Assembly: GCA_034670405.1 (NCBI GenBank)
Contig: JAXDDX010000301.1
Coordinates: 62,001-126,000 of the forward strand
Direction: 5' to 3'
DNA length: 64,000 bases
DNA from: Hoplostethus atlanticus
Lineage: Eukaryota; Chordata; Actinopteri; Trachichthyiformes; Trachichthyidae
Every line of letters starts with the position of its first letter. Positions within the stretch are counted from its first letter, which is position 1. A program made the translations under genes and the position numbers. The notes under the pieces are model-generated. The model was not told where the DNA came from, did not search any database, and worked only from the letters and a program-made list of their open reading frames with translations. Positions 21,734 through 31,693 of the stretch are shown piece by piece.

Positions 21734-23024
21734 CCAATCCAATCCAACTTTATTTATAAAGCACATTTAAAACAACACAGTTGACCAAAGTGCTGTACAA
21801 TCAATCAATCGTAAAAACTTAAAAACACAATAAAACACAAGGACCAGTTTAAGAGACAGAATGACAGTAATATAAAAATGCAACTCTCATACTGAGTTAA
21901 AAGCCAAGGAGTACAAATGTGTTTTGAGGCGAGATTTAAAAACAGACAATGTAGGGGCCAGCCTAACATGTAGAGGCAGCTCGTTCCAGAGTTTGGGGGC
22001 TACAACTGCAAAAGCGCGATCTCCCCTGAGCTTAAGCCTTGCCTTAGGTACAACCAGGAGCAACTGATCAGCAGACCTGAGTGACCTTAATGGAACATAT
22101 CGCTGTAAAACATCAGAGAGATAAGGTGGAGCTAGCCCATTTAATGATTTGTAAGCAAACAATAAAATCTTAAAATTAATCCTAAAACGTATAGGGAGCC
22201 AGTGGAGGGAGGCCAGTACGGGGGAAATGTGCTCTCGCTTGCGCGTTCCTGTTAAAAGACGAGCTGCAGAGAGAGAGAGAGGCCTGGCTAACACCAACAT
22301 ACAGGGCATTGCAGTAGTCAAGAAGTCGGGTCGTGATAAAAGCATGTATAACCCTTTCAAAATCGCCAAACGATAAAAAAGACTTGACCTTCGATAAGAG
22401 CCTCAGCTGGAAAAAGCTAGATTTTACCACAGAATTTATCTGTTTGTCCAATTTAAAATCACAGTCCATTATCACACCCAGATTTTTTACAGTGGGTTTT
22501 ACATATGATTCCAGGGAACCCAGGTCCATATGAAAAGCGTCACAGGCACTACTGGGTCCAAACATCAGGATTAAAATTTCATTTCATTAAAATTTAAAAA
22601 GTTTAAGGCCATCCAAGCTTTGATGTCCTTGAGACAGTCCATCAAAGGTTTTAAAGAGTTAGCATCTTTCCGTTTTAAAGGCAAGTAAATCTGTGTATCA
22701 TCTGCGTAACAGTGGAACGAGATGCCATGCTTTCTAAGAATAGACCCTAAGGGGAGCAAATAAAGGGAAAAAAGGATTGGCCCAAGAATGGAACCCTGAG
22801 GGACTCCACAGGGGAGAGGCGCTGAGGAGGATACATAGTCACCAAGGCTAACAGAAAAACGTCTTTCAGACAGGTAAGACCTGAACCACTCCAGAGCAGT
22901 GCCTTTAATGCCAACACAATGCTCCAGGCGAGAGATCAGGATACTATGGTCTACTGTGTCGAATGCAGCTGTGAGATCTAAAAGCATAAGAAGGGCGGAG
23001 TCCCCGGAGTCAATAGCTAATAAA
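21734..23024 (-). mobile_element. L2-type LINE inserted into the L1-Tx1-like copy
   Basis: The 1.29-kb insertion is flanked by AGAAT at 21729..21733 and 23025..23029. Its minus-strand 3' end is TTGGATTGGATTGG after TGCTTTATAAATAAAGTTG. Three overlapping frames encode an L2 polymerase C-terminal half: [20 protein letters not shown] (motif A), [20 protein letters not shown] (motif B), [13 protein letters not shown] (motif C), VKNLGVIMD, and SPVLASLHWLPI with WNELPLHVR. Frameshifts near 22570 and 22340 disable it. It is 5'-truncated and belongs to a family different from the long element at 35321. Confidence 0.92.
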
Positions 23025-23345
23025 AGAATGTAAAAGGCCTAGCGCCTTTTGGATGGTTTGTTTATGTGTTTCAATGAGTATTGGTTCAAAACTATTTTTA
23101 TCTTTGCAGTAGGTTATAAAAAAAACAATGCTATCAACTGGCAATATTTGAACTTCTTTATAGGGGAAGCATAAATATCCATTTACACTACCAGAAGGAA
23201 TAAGGTAGAAGGAAAAGGGTGTCAGGAAGCAGTTCCTGTTGGTTGCTCTTGTTAGATTTCATAAAATGATGAAAAGTTTGGATGTTTTTGTTCAGCAGTA
23301 ATTTGCTCTGGATGATGGTTTGGTGTTTGGTCTGGTTTTTAGGTC
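23025..23345 (+). mobile_element. L1-Tx1-like LINE fragment, right half
   Basis: GAATGTAAAAGGCCTAGCGC through ATTGGTTCAAAACT matches the reverse complement of 40467..40540 without the L2 gap. The remainder to about 23345 is the likely continuation of the same element. Confidence 0.75.
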
Positions 23346-23465
23346 AAATGTTATGATGTTTTGTAAATAATGTGTTTTTTATAATACTGAATGTACTGGA
23401 AAGATTGTTTTTGAGACCTTGGAAGTGTTATACTGTTTATATTCAAGGTGCTGTCAAAAATCTAA

Positions 23466-23955
23466 AATCTCTCTGTCTCTCTCTCTATCTGTCTGTCTGT
23501 CTGTCTGTCTGTGTCTCTCTCTATCTGTCTGTCTGTCTGTCTCTCTCTATCTGTCTGTCTGTCTCTGTGTGTCTCTCTCTATCTGTCTGTCTGTCTGTCT
23601 GTGTGTCTCTCTCTCTCTATCTGTCTGTCTCTCTCGCTCTCTATCTGTCTGTCTCTCTGTCTCTGTGTCTCTCTCTATCTATCTGTCTGTCTGTCTGTCT
23701 CTGTCTCTGTGTGTGTCTCTCTCTATCTGTCTGTCTCTCTGTGTCTCTCTATCTCTGTCTGTCTCTCTATCTCTCTATCTGTCTGTCTCTCTCTATCTGT
23801 CTGTCTCTGTGTCTCTCTCTATCTATATGTCTGTCTCTCTGTCTCTGTGTGTCTCTCTCTTTTTCTGTCTGTCTGTCTGTCTCTCTCTATCTGTCTGTCT
23901 GTCTGGCTCTCTGTCTGGCTCTCTCTCTTTGCCCATATCATCTATCATCTGAGTG
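23466..23955. repeat. TCTG/TCTC/TATC tandem block (copy A)
   Basis: About 470 bp of mixed TCTG, TCTC and CTAT tetranucleotides ending TTTGCCCATATCATCTATCA. Three overlapping open frames are translations of the repeat. A shorter copy with the same right end is at 24557..24935. Confidence 0.95.
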
Positions 23956-24013
23956 ACTCTGCTGGTTCCCACAACTATTAGGCTACTGACCAGCTAAAAA
24001 TAGTAACATGCGG

Positions 24014-24015
<2 letters not shown>

Positions 24016-24056
<41 letters not shown>
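24016..24056. repeat. (CA)n microsatellite
   Basis: About 20 CA dinucleotides. Confidence 0.95.
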
Positions 24057-24058
<2 letters not shown>

Positions 24059-24165
24059 CAAATATATACACTCTCTCTTTCACAGACATATAGCTTTTTA
24101 GTGCTGTGTACAGAAGACATTCTCCATTGAGTTGTGTGTTAAGTCGGGGTCTCAGAGGGGCCCAT

Positions 24166-24540
24166 GTTAGTCATACTACAGCCATGTTACAGTCATACTA
24201 CAGCCATGTTAGTCATACTACAGCCATGTTACAGCCATGTTACAGTCATACTACAGCCATGTTAGAGTTCTGTTAGTCATACTACAGCCATGTTACAGTC
24301 CTGTTACAGCCATGTTAGAGTCCTGTTACAGTTATACTACAGCCATGTTACAGTCCTGTTACAGTCCTGTTACAGCCATGTTACAGTCCTGTTAGTCATA
24401 CTAGTCATGTTACAGCCATGTTAGAGTCCTGTTAGTCATTCTACAGCCATGTTACAGTCATACTACAGCCATGTTACAGTCCTGTTACAGTCATATTACA
24501 GCCATGTTAGTCATACTACAGCCATGTTAGTGGCAAACAC
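24166..24540. repeat. 11-bp-monomer tandem array, left block
   Basis: Built from 11-bp monomers ACAGCCATGTT, ACAGTCCTGTT and ACAGTCATACT, with occasional 9-bp AGTCATACT and AGAGTCCTGTT variants. The same array resumes at 24958. Confidence 0.93.
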
Positions 24541-24559
24541 TAACCCTAACCCTAACCCT
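24541..24559. repeat. Telomere-like hexamers (CCCTAA strand)
   Basis: TAACCCTAACCCTAACCCTA, three vertebrate telomere hexamers, at the left edge of the inserted TCTG block. Confidence 0.9.
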
Positions 24560-24935
24560 ATCTGTCTGTCTGTCTGTGTGTCTCTCTCTCTCGATCTGTC
24601 TGTCTCTCTCTCTCTCTATCTGTCTGTCTCTCTGTCTCTGTGTCTCTCTCTCTCTATCTGTCTGTCTGTCTGTCTCTCTCTCTGTCTCTGTGTGTCTCTC
24701 TCTATCTGTCTGTCTCTCTGTGTCTCTCTATCTGTCTGTCTGTCTCTCTATCTCTCTATCTGTCTGTCTCTCTCTATCTGTCTGTCTCTGTGTCTCTCTC
24801 TATATGTCTGTCTCTCTGTCTCTGTGTGTCTCTCTCTTTATCTGTCTGTCTGTCTGTCTGTCTCTCTCTATCTGTCTGTCTGTCTGGCTCTCTGTCTGGC
24901 TCTCTCTTTGCCCATATCATCTATCATCTGAGTGA
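24557..24935. repeat. TCTG/TCTC tandem block (copy B)
   Basis: Ends with the same GGCTCTCTGTCTGGCTCTCT and CCCATATCATCTATCATCTG as copy A, so it is a duplicate and not an independent expansion. Confidence 0.92.
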
Positions 24936-24960
24936 TAGGGTTAGTCAGGGTTAGGGTTAG
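24936..24960. repeat. Telomere-like hexamers (TTAGGG strand)
   Basis: TAGGGTTAG, then CAGGGTTAGGGTTAG, opposite in strand to 24541..24559. They sit between copy B and the next 11-bp array. Confidence 0.85.
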
Positions 24961-26195
24961 TCATACTACAGCCATGTTACAGCCATGTTAGTCATACTAC
25001 AGCCATGTTAGTCATACTACAGCCATGTTACAGTCATACTACAGCCATGTTACAGTCATGTTACAGTCATACTACAGCCATGTTACAGCCATGTTACAGT
25101 CATACTACAGCCATGTTACAGCCATGTTAGAGTCCTGTTACAGTCATACTACAGCCATGTTACAGTCCTGTTACAGCCATGTTAGAGTCCTGTTACAGTC
25201 ATACTACAGCCATGTTACAGTCCTGTTACAGCCATGTTAGTCATACTACAGTCCTGTTACAGTCATGTTACAGCCATGTTAGAGTCCTGTTAGTCATACT
25301 ACAGCCATGTTACAGTCATACTACAGCCATGTTACAGTCCTGTTACAGCCCTGTTACAGTCATACTACAGCCATGTTACAGTCCTGTTACAGCCATGTTA
25401 GTCATACTACAGCCCTGTTACAGTCATACTACAGCCATGTTACAGTCATACTACAGCCATGTTACAGTCCTGTTACAGCCATGTTAGAGTCCTGTTACAG
25501 TCATACTACAGCCATGTTACAGTCCTGTTACAGCCCTGTTACAGCCATGTTAGAGTCCTGTTACAGTCATACTACAGCCATGTTACAGTCCTGTTACAGC
25601 CATGTTACAGTCATACTACAGCCCTGTTAGTCATACTACAGCCATGTTACAGTCATACTACAGTCCTGTTACAGTCATACTACAGCCATGTTACAGTCCT
25701 GTTACAGTCATACTACAGCCCTGTTACAGTCATACTACAGTCCTGTTACAGTCATACTACAGCCATGTTACAGCCATGTTAGAGTCCTGTTACAGTCATA
25801 CTACAGTCCTGTTACAGCCATGTTACAGTCATACTACAGCCATGTTAGTCCTGTTACAGTCATACTAGTCCTGTTACAACCACGTTACAGTCATGTTACA
25901 GCCATGTTAGAGTCCTGTTACAGTCATACTACAGCCTTGTTACAGTCATACTACAGCCCTGTTACAGCGATGTTGGAGTCCTGTTACAGTTATACTAGTC
26001 ATACTACAGCCCCGTTACAGTCATACTACAGCCATGTTACCGCCATGTTAGAGTCCTGTTACAGTCATACTACAGTCATACTACAGCCCTGTTACAGCCA
26101 TGTTAGAGTCCTGTTACAGTCATACTACAGCCCTGTTACAGTCCTGTTACAGCCATATTACAGCCTTGTTAACCCTAACCCTAACACTTAACCCT
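24958..26195. repeat. 11-bp-monomer tandem array, right block, closed by telomere-like hexamers
   Basis: About 1.2 kb of the monomers seen at 24166..24540, followed by TTAACCCTAACCCTAACACT at 26169. Long frames repeating QSYYSHVT are translations of the array. Confidence 0.93.
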
Positions 26196-26199
26196 TTCA

Positions 26200-26600
26200 G
26201 ATGACTCTGCAATTGTCTGATTTGTTGGGGGGGCGGGGTCAGGAGGGGGAGTACAGAGGACTGGTTGGTGACTTTGTTGAGTGGAGCAACCAGAATCATC
26301 TGCAGCTCAACATGGGAAAAATCAAAGAGATGGTGGTGGATTTCAGGAGGACTAAGGCACCAATCACCCCCATTTCCATCCGGGAGGGAGGATGTAGACT
26401 TGGTACAGTCCTACAGGTACCTGGATAGCAAGCTGGAATGTAATGGGAACACTGAGGCTACATACAAGAAGGCTCAGAGCCAATACTTCCTAAGGAGGCT
26501 CACGTCCTTCAACGTGTGTAGAACCATGCTGAACCTGTTCTACCAGTCGGTGTTTGCAAGTGCAAGGGAGCAGCATGAAGGCCGCAGACACCAGCAGGAT
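26200..26600 (+). pseudogene. Rex1-group LINE reverse transcriptase fragment
   Basis: Two frames give LVGDFVEWSNQNHLQLNMGK, MVVDFRRTKAPITPISI, YRYL and FLRRLTSFNVCRTMLNLFYQ. This is the region after the FADD motif in Rex1-group polymerases. One frameshift near 26390 separates them. The catalytic motifs are missing upstream. Confidence 0.8.
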
Positions 26601-26621
26601 ATAGAAAATAAGACCTTAAAT

Positions 26622-27815
26622 GGCCATTGACCAAACTTGAAGTCTTCCGGATTGCCTGGAATGATAGTGTGGTGGAAATCTTAGAACTCCAACCTAGGTT
26701 TGTCAACCTTAATGTCAATCATCAGCAGACACAAGAGAACAATTTGGTTAGTAGATTTAATACATATATACGGGAAGAAAGAATGCGAGACCACATCAGT
26801 GATGGCGTGGTGGCAAACCTTCTCCAACATACAGACATTACAGAGGAGCTTATATAGGTCTAAATGACTAAGGTAATATAGCAATAAAAAGGGAAAGAAG
26901 TCAGAGGTGTGGGAGGACATTTGCTGACCTAAGACTGACCCAAGAGTAACCCAAAAACAGGAGATAATAAAACAATTAAAGGATTACTCTCAGAGAACCA
27001 ATCTCATCTACAGATGTCACAAGGAAACATGTGGTTTTCTGAATTATATTCTACAATAGCCTGCTAAGTTATAAACTGCACACTTCTCTAGGTTAATCAG
27101 TGCAAATAAAAACAACCCAAAGTTTCTATTTGACGTTGTTGCTGTTGTTTTCTGCTAATGATTCCATGTCTTTTTTTAGTCAGAAAATCACGCTAATTAG
27201 AGATGAGATCACCAGTACACTCTCCACTCATGGTGCTGTCTCACCCCTGAAAGTTCACTTGGTGTTTCCCGGACTGAATGTCTTTTCTCACAGTTTGATT
27301 TAGTTTCTTTACACACTCTCACTAAGTTAGATCTGGTATCTAAACCCACGACCTGCATGCTTGACCCTCTGCCTGCTAAACTACTCAAAGAACTTTTCCC
27401 TATCCTAGGACCCTCCATTCTCTATATGATCAATCGGTCGCTCTCCACTGGCACTGTGCCCTCCGCCTTTAAAATGGCCGTGATCAAGCCATTATTGAAA
27501 AACCAAATCATGAAGTACTTCAGAACTACAGACCAATGTCAAATCTGCTGTTCCTTTCCAAAATACTTGAACACACTGTAGCCAGCCAATTTATGGATTT
27601 ATTGTCAAAAAACAACCTATTTAATCCTTTTCAATCTGGCTTTAGATCTTTCCACTCCACCGAAACTGCACTCACGAGAGTGGTCAATAATCTCCTGTTA
27701 GCTATTGACCTCAGCACTATTTCTACTTGACTTGAGTGCAGCCTTCGATACAACTGATCATACGATACTCTTGAACCATCTTGAAAACTATATTGGTATC
27801 CTCATGAACTGGAAA
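26622..27815 (+). pseudogene. Decayed L2 LINE polymerase fragment
   Basis: Plus-strand translation matches residues about 424-710 of the intact L2 protein at 36075..39248: TKLEVFRIAWNDS, ISANKNNPKF, SFFSQKITLIRDEITSTLST, LDPLPAKLLKELFPILGPSI, NRSLSTGTVPSAFKMAVIKP, SGFRSFHSTETALTRVVNNL, LDLSAAFDTTDHTILLNHLE (motif A). Several frameshifts and an unrelated stretch at 26690..27080 interrupt it. Homology stops at 27815. Confidence 0.88.
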
Positions 27816-28314
27816 TCAAGGAACACAATCAATACACTTTGGAAAAATCTACTAATCGAATACATATCAATGGAAAAATTATCTGCCTCCATCAAAAACC
27901 AAACCGCTGATTTTGACATAACCTGTAATTCATTCATCAATACTCTTCCTAATCTCCACACTGATTTCACTCATCACACCTCTTTCTGTCATTCACACAC
28001 ACACTCACAGCTGCCATTACTCTTACACCGTGATCCCTACACACTGTTAATCTGACATACACTTGCACATACACAAGCATCACACACATACACCCAACAA
28101 ACAACAAACCTCTCTCTTTTCTTTCTCTTCTCACTCTTTTTCCCTCTATTATTACTTATTAAGTATTTATTAATTAACTTAAATATTTGTTGTTTTTGTT
28201 GTATTTGTTGTTGTCATTACTATCATTATTATTAGTATTATTGTTACTGTTATTAATGTTGTTATTAGCACCTACCTACCTTTTGTTTTGTCCGTTTGTT
28301 TTATACCTTATTCA
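27816..28314 (+). mobile_element. Likely L1-clade LINE C-terminal end and 3' UTR
   Basis: The frame 27705..28055 continues past the L2 homology with WKNLLIEYISMEKLSASIKN and FDITCNSFINTLPNLHTDFT, the style of an L1 ORF2 C-terminus, then a T-rich 3' region. Joined directly to the L2 fragment. Moderate confidence only. Confidence 0.45.
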
Positions 28315-28682
28315 AGATTCAAGATTCAAGAACTTTATTTGTCACATACACACACGGGGTGTGTAGTGAAATGAAAAGTGGCAATGCTCAACGGGAATGT
28401 GCAAAAGGGCAACAGTACACAGTATTTACAGTAAAAAAACAACACAATATTTACAGTATTACAGTAATTACAGTAATTACAGTAAGAGCTCTTATATAGA
28501 AAAAACAACACTATATACAGTAAGAGCACTTTGGAAATGGTAAGGGAAATGGTATGAATGTAATATACTATAAATTATGTGTAGTCATTACCTAAGTGTG
28601 TGTGTGTGTGAGTGTGCATAAGAGGGGCAGTGTGTGGGTCTTGGTGGGGGCCCTGGTGAGGTCAGAGTTCACAGTCCTGTTG
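28315..28682 (-). mobile_element. Rex1-like LINE 3'-end fragment
   Basis: Starts with TCAAGATTCAAGATTCAAGA then CTTTATTTGTCACATACACA and runs back to CAGTGTGTGGGTCTTGGTGG, the reverse complement of 34660..35008. It is a severely 5'-truncated copy holding only the last few codons and the 3' UTR. Confidence 0.9.
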
Positions 28683-28985
28683 TTTCATTGTTGTCATTAT
28701 ATATCCTATTGATCTTTTTTAATTTTTCCTGGCTGTGAAGCACTTTGTAACCTCATTTAGACTATGATAGAGATAGGCCTATGGCTGATCATTTAATAAT
28801 TTAGGTTACTACGACAACGAGAGAGAGAGTTAAGTAGGACAGAGGTGTTTATAGGTAACTAAAGAAAACACACACACACACAGAAAACAGCAGCTATACA
28901 CAAAGTTGTATCGCACTGTGCGTGTCATCCTAGACTAGTGAATACCCCATTTGAGATATCTCTGTCAGAGGAGATCAATAGAGGA
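28683..28985. other. LINE-like 3' scrap and unassigned DNA
   Basis: CTGGCTGTGAAGCACTTTGT at about 28730 resembles a common LINE ending; the rest is unassigned. Confidence 0.35.
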
Positions 28986-29222
28986 GGAGATCTGATAGAA
29001 GATCAACCAGAACACAATACAAACTGAAAGAAGATCAACCAGAACACAAGACAAACTGAAAGAAGATCAACCAGAACACAAGACAAACTGATAGAAGATC
29101 AACCAGAACACAATACAAACTGATAGAAGATCAACCAGAACACAAGGCAAACTGAAAGATCAACCAGAACACAAGACAAACTCACAGAAGATCAACCAGA
29201 ACACAAGACAAACTGAAAGATT
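28986..29222. repeat. Minisatellite, 32-bp unit, about 7 copies
   Basis: Units of GATCAACCAGAACACAAGAC plus AAACTGAAAGAA with few variants. Confidence 0.93.
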
Positions 29223-29239
29223 GTGTTTGTCGTTAAAAT

Positions 29240-30030
29240 TACCATGTTATAATCCTGACATCATCCAACCATGTTATAATCCTGACATCATCCATTACCA
29301 TGATATAATCCTGACATCATCCAACCATGTTATAATCCTGACATCATCCATTACCATGATATAATCCTGACATCATCCAACCATGTTATAATCCTGACAT
29401 CATCCAACCATGTTATAATCCTGACATCATCCATTACCATGATATAATCCTGACATCCAACCATGATATAATCCTGACATCATCCATTACCATGTTATAA
29501 TCCTGACATCATCCAACCATGTTATAATCCTGACATCACCCATTACCATGATATAATCCTGACATCATGCATTACCATGTTATAATCCTGACATCATCCA
29601 TTACCATGATATAATCCTGACATCATGCATTACCATGTTATAATCCTGACATCATCAATTAACAAATTATAATCCTGACATCATCCATTACCATGTTATA
29701 AACCTGCCAACATCCATTACCATGTTATAATCCTGACATCATCCATTCCCATGTTATAATCCTGACAACATCCATTACCACGTTATAATCCTGCCAACAG
29801 CCATTACCATGTTATAATCCTAACATCATCCATTACCATGATATAATCCTGACAACATCCATTCCCATGTTATAATCCTGACAACAGCCATTACCATGTT
29901 ATAATCCTGACATCATCCATTACCATGATATAATCCTGACAACATCCATTCCCATTTTATAACCCTGACATTATCCACTACCATGTTATAATCCTGGCAA
30001 CCACCATTACCATGTTATAATCCTGACATT
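29240..30030. repeat. Minisatellite, 27-29-bp unit, about 28 copies
   Basis: Units of ACCATGTTATAATCCTGACA plus TCATCCATT. The left half is homogeneous; the right half is degenerate (CCAACAGCC, TTCCCATG variants). Confidence 0.93.
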
Positions 30031-30241
30031 AATTTTACTGAATACATATATCTGTAACAATGTGAATAAACACGTGCATAGACTATTCATGTATATATCT
30101 GTATATATGTCAATATTTGTATATGTACGTAATATATGTATATATTATTAATCTTACTGTGTACAGTTGCTGTCCGTCTGCTTGCTGCTCTAGACTGAAG
30201 CATGGAGGCTTGAGAAACCATACGAGTATTACTGACAAACA

Positions 30242-30548
30242 GTGTGTGTGTGTGTGTTGGACAGTATGTGTGTTAGTGTTAGACAGTGGGTATGTTAGTG
30301 GCATTTGATGAATGTGTGAATAGGTATGCATTGTGTGTGTGTATTAATGTTAATGTTAATGTATGGTGTGTGTGTGTGGTATGTGTATATATCTATGTGG
30401 TGTCTGTGTATGTGTGTTCATTTGTATGTTCATGTGTGTGTATGTCTGTTAATATGTGCATCCAACAATGCATTGTGTGTGCTTATATCTGTGTGTGTAT
30501 CATTTGTTTATATTTGTGTGTGTGTGTGTGTGTGTGTGTTCATGAGTG
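30242..30548. repeat. GT-rich imperfect microsatellite region
   Basis: Short GTGTGT tracts in a TATGTGT background; open frames here are low-complexity Cys/Val-rich translations. Confidence 0.85.
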
Positions 30549-30625
30549 TTTATATCTGTGTGTCCATCAGTAACATGTCATTCAGCCTCTTGTCTCTCTG
30601 ATAACAGACGCCACACAGCATGCAG

Positions 30626-30770
30626 AGAGAGAGAGAGAGAGACAGAGATAGATATAGAGAGAGAGAGAGAGAGAGACAGAGAGAGAGAGACAGACAGAGA
30701 GAGAGACAGACAGAGAGAGAGAGAGAGACAGAGAGAGACAGAGAGAGACAGACAGAGAGAGAGACAGACC
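30626..30770. repeat. (GA)n/(GACA)n microsatellite
   Basis: About 145 bp of GAGA and GACA units. Confidence 0.95.
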
Positions 30771-30814
30771 ACACTTGAGCATACAATACTATTATATTAC
30801 TATTAATACTATTA

Positions 30815-31673
30815 TACTTACCTTGGTCTAACAATCACATCATCAGGGAATTTCAAGATGGCAGTGAATGCACTAAAAGAAAAAGCTTGTAGAGCTTTCT
30901 ATGCAATAAAACAACTATGGTAGTGAAGTGTGGGGTCCACTCAGTCATCATAGCTACACAAAATGGGAAAAACATCCAACTGAGATCCTACGTGCAGAAT
31001 TCTGCAAAAGTATTTCACACCTACAAAGAAAAACTCCAACAAATGCATGTAGAGCAGAATCAGGCCGGTTCCCATTCTTAATGAATTGTCAAAAAACTAA
31101 AATTCTTGATTCATCTTCAATCCAGCCCAAAGGACTCACTTCATTTTAAAGCATTTAAAACCCAAGCGCTGAACCCTGACCCTGAGTCAGCTGTTACTGA
31201 GACTGACCAATCCTGTTCAATCCAACTTAAACCAGTCTCAGAACAGCACTGCTTTCCTCACTCCAATCAGAGGAAACCAAATTATACAACTTAGCAAAGA
31301 GTTATATCTGGACCATTGGTATAGAGAAACCAAAACACAAAGCAAACTAGAACAGAGAATCTAAACTGGCTGAATATCTCTTCACTGTCAGAGAGAGAGA
31401 CAGATCCTGACCCAGTCCAGGCTCAGTGACCAGCTAGCCATAGAAAAAGGAGATATAAGAAATCATGGCAACCCAGAGAAAACAGAATAACAGTCACTGT
31501 AGGACAGGTGAGGTTGAGACAGAGATGCACTTTCTCATGAAATGCCCCAAACTCCAAACATCAGGGATCAATATCTAACAAGATTCAATGAAGTCCTTCC
31601 CCAATTCACTGAGCTGGATGACCGGTCTAGACCGAGAGTCATTCTGGGTGAGCTGGATGACCGGTCTAGACCG
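30815..31673 (+). pseudogene. LINE ORF2 C-terminal end, interrupted by Rex1
   Basis: Pieces in frame include LTITSSGNF and KEKACRAFYAIKQL, VWGPLSHHSYTKWEKHPTEI, CKSISHLQRKTPTNACRAES, then EVETEMHFLMKCPKLQ and [20 protein letters not shown]. This is the post-RT region with a terminal Cys/His cluster, as in the family decayed at 11230..12700. Stops and frameshifts are present. Just before the Rex1 insertion a 39-bp (13-codon) unit is repeated in frame. The frame resumes at 35010. Confidence 0.75.
31613..31673. repeat. In-frame 39-bp repeat with palindrome CGGTCTAGACCG (left part)
   Basis: The unit is GAGCTGGATGACCGGTCTAG plus ACCGAGAGTCATTCTGGGT. One and a half units lie left of the Rex1-like element and the rest right of it (35010..35075). 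It encodes the repeated peptide [13 protein letters not shown]. Confidence 0.9.
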
Positions 31674-31693
31674 AAGATGGCGCAAGATGGCGC
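31674..31693 (+). promoter_or_regulatory. Candidate internal promoter with two YY1-like motifs
   Basis: AAGATGGCGC occurs twice in tandem at the first bases of the element. AAGATGGC is the YY1 core, and human L1 carries such a site at its 5' end to position transcription start (established for L1). The role here is inference. The second copy contains the ORF start codon. Confidence 0.45.

Noticed and set aside
24541-24960. Chromosome end
   Set aside because: Only a few hexamers in both orientations, with unrelated DNA continuing on both sides; interstitial telomere-like words.
23372-25868. Many long open frames rich in SLSVCLS or QSYYSHVT
   Set aside because: They are translations of TCTG and 11-bp tandem arrays, open in several frames at once.
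31588-31686. Start of the Rex1 protein at the upstream ATG (1055 codons)
   Set aside because: The first 33 codons lie in the flanking 39-bp repeat outside the element and its target duplication.
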